From Bacillota bacterium (GTDB taxonomy: Bacteria > Bacillota > Clostridia > Acetivibrionales > DTU013), in NCBI GenBank assembly GCA_023415815.1, contig JAEZJL010000297.1, positions 1 through 14,456 on the forward strand: 14,456 nt of DNA, written 5' to 3'. Position 1 is the stretch's first letter, and every line of letters starts with the position of its first letter. Shown here in pieces: positions 13,951 to 14,456 of the stretch. The position numbers and the translations under genes were made by a program. The notes beneath the pieces are model-generated. The model saw nothing but the letters and a program-made list of their open reading frames with translations. It searched no databases and was not told the origin of the DNA.

Positions 13951-13982
13951 TTATCCCCACTCCTTTGCGCACCATCAAGCTG

Positions 13983-14429
13983 TCAAAACCTCAGGAGGTA
14001 GTATATGATGCCGGCTATAACCGACACTGAAATACCGTACACCAGCACCGGTCCGGCGATGAGGAACATCCTCGCCCCTATCCCCATGACGTACCCCTCG
14101 CTCTTATACTCCATGGCAGGCGACACAATCGAATTCGCAAAGCCGGTAATAGGCACGATGGAGCCGGCGCCCGCATATCTGCCGAGCTCGTCGTAAATGT
14201 TCAGACCTGTGAAGAGTATCCCCAGGAAGACCATGGTCATGGCGGTCAGCGAAGCCGTCATGTCCTGGCTCAGGCCCCTCTGCATATAGGCGTTCGTGAA
14301 GAACTGCCCGACCATACAAATCGCTCCGCCTACCGCAAAAGCTCTTACGAGATTTCTTAGAAGCTTGGAATCGGGAGACTTTTTATCAACATATTTTCTA
14401 TATTCGTCCTTCGTCATTACATTTTGCAT
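13983..14429 (-). CDS. spoVAC: Stage V sporulation protein AC (mechanosensitive-type SpoVA membrane protein)
   Basis: A 148-residue membrane protein, the SpoVAC subunit; in B. subtilis it behaves as a mechanosensitive channel that takes part in dipicolinic acid release. It has a short charged N-terminus (MTKDEYRKYVDKKSP) and four hydrophobic stretches at about 30-47, 58-78, 88-105 and 122-145. The SpoVAC/AE signature GAGSIVPITGFANSIVSPA lies near residue 87, and AVGGAICMVGQFF is in the first helix. The ATG at 14429 follows a GGGAGAGGGTGAG purine-rich site; a second ATG four codons on lacks one. Whether spoVAA, spoVAB or the operon promoter lie upstream cannot be seen, because the window ends 27 bases beyond the start. 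Confidence 0.95.
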   Translation of the reverse strand: MQNVMTKDEYRKYVDKKSPDSKLLRNLVRAFAVGGAICMVGQFFTNAYMQRGLSQDMTASLTAMTMVFLGILFTGLNIYDELGRYAGAGSIVPITGFANSIVSPAMEYKSEGYVMGIGARMFLIAGPVLVYGISVSVIAGIIYYLLRF

Positions 14430-14456
14430 CCGTACTCACCCTCTCCCCGCAAGTTG

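Overview
The window looks like chromosome of an endospore-forming, probably anaerobic Firmicute (class Clostridia), of moderate GC content. The evidence is a spoVA operon and a spore photoproduct lyase with clostridial-type residues, strong AGGAGG-like ribosome binding sites, a stand-alone CheX, and a group III ('mixed') phosphofructokinase. I cannot name the genus. No mobile element, rRNA, tRNA or CRISPR array was seen. Most of the window is core metabolism and sporulation. The unusual parts are a gene fusion, an active-site substitution and several repeats.

Layout. (1) Positions 1-490, plus strand: the possible tail of a membrane protein, then a small membrane-anchored zinc-ribbon protein. 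(2) Positions 506-1126, minus strand: a coiled-coil protein built of heptads, with near-identical 42-bp DNA repeats, a TTG start and a good sigma-A-type promoter. (3) Positions 1256-6182, minus strand: a lower-glycolysis block in the order gap, pgk-tpi, gpmI. Phosphoglycerate kinase and triosephosphate isomerase are one continuous 648-residue polypeptide. gap has a strong promoter, a hairpin lies between gap and pgk-tpi, and clear intrinsic terminators follow pgk-tpi and gpmI. No enolase gene and no CggR-type regulator are present. (4) Positions 6227-6395: a 354-base stretch without a gene (6080-6433) that carries a GGGGACA inverted repeat and a degenerate tandem repeat of about 53 bp. (5) Positions 6434-10852, minus strand: cheX, trmL, an M20 peptidase (PepT-like), pfkA and a DUF2156 protein. 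trmL and the peptidase gene are tightly coupled. (6) Positions 10907-11992, plus strand: splB behind a sigma-G-like promoter. (7) Positions 11985-14429, minus strand: spoVAC-spoVAD-spoVAEb-spoVAEa, whose last gene overlaps splB tail to tail by 8 bp.

How the genes work together. Pfk, Gap, the PGK-TIM fusion and GpmI cover most steps from fructose 6-phosphate to 2-phosphoglycerate; aldolase and enolase are not here. The SpoVA proteins load dipicolinic acid into the developing spore and release it on germination. SplB repairs the UV lesion typical of DNA in such spores, so the right-hand end is a forespore and spore-resistance module. CheX is the CheY-P phosphatase of a chemotaxis system encoded elsewhere. 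All functions are read from sequence motifs by eye; no database search was run.
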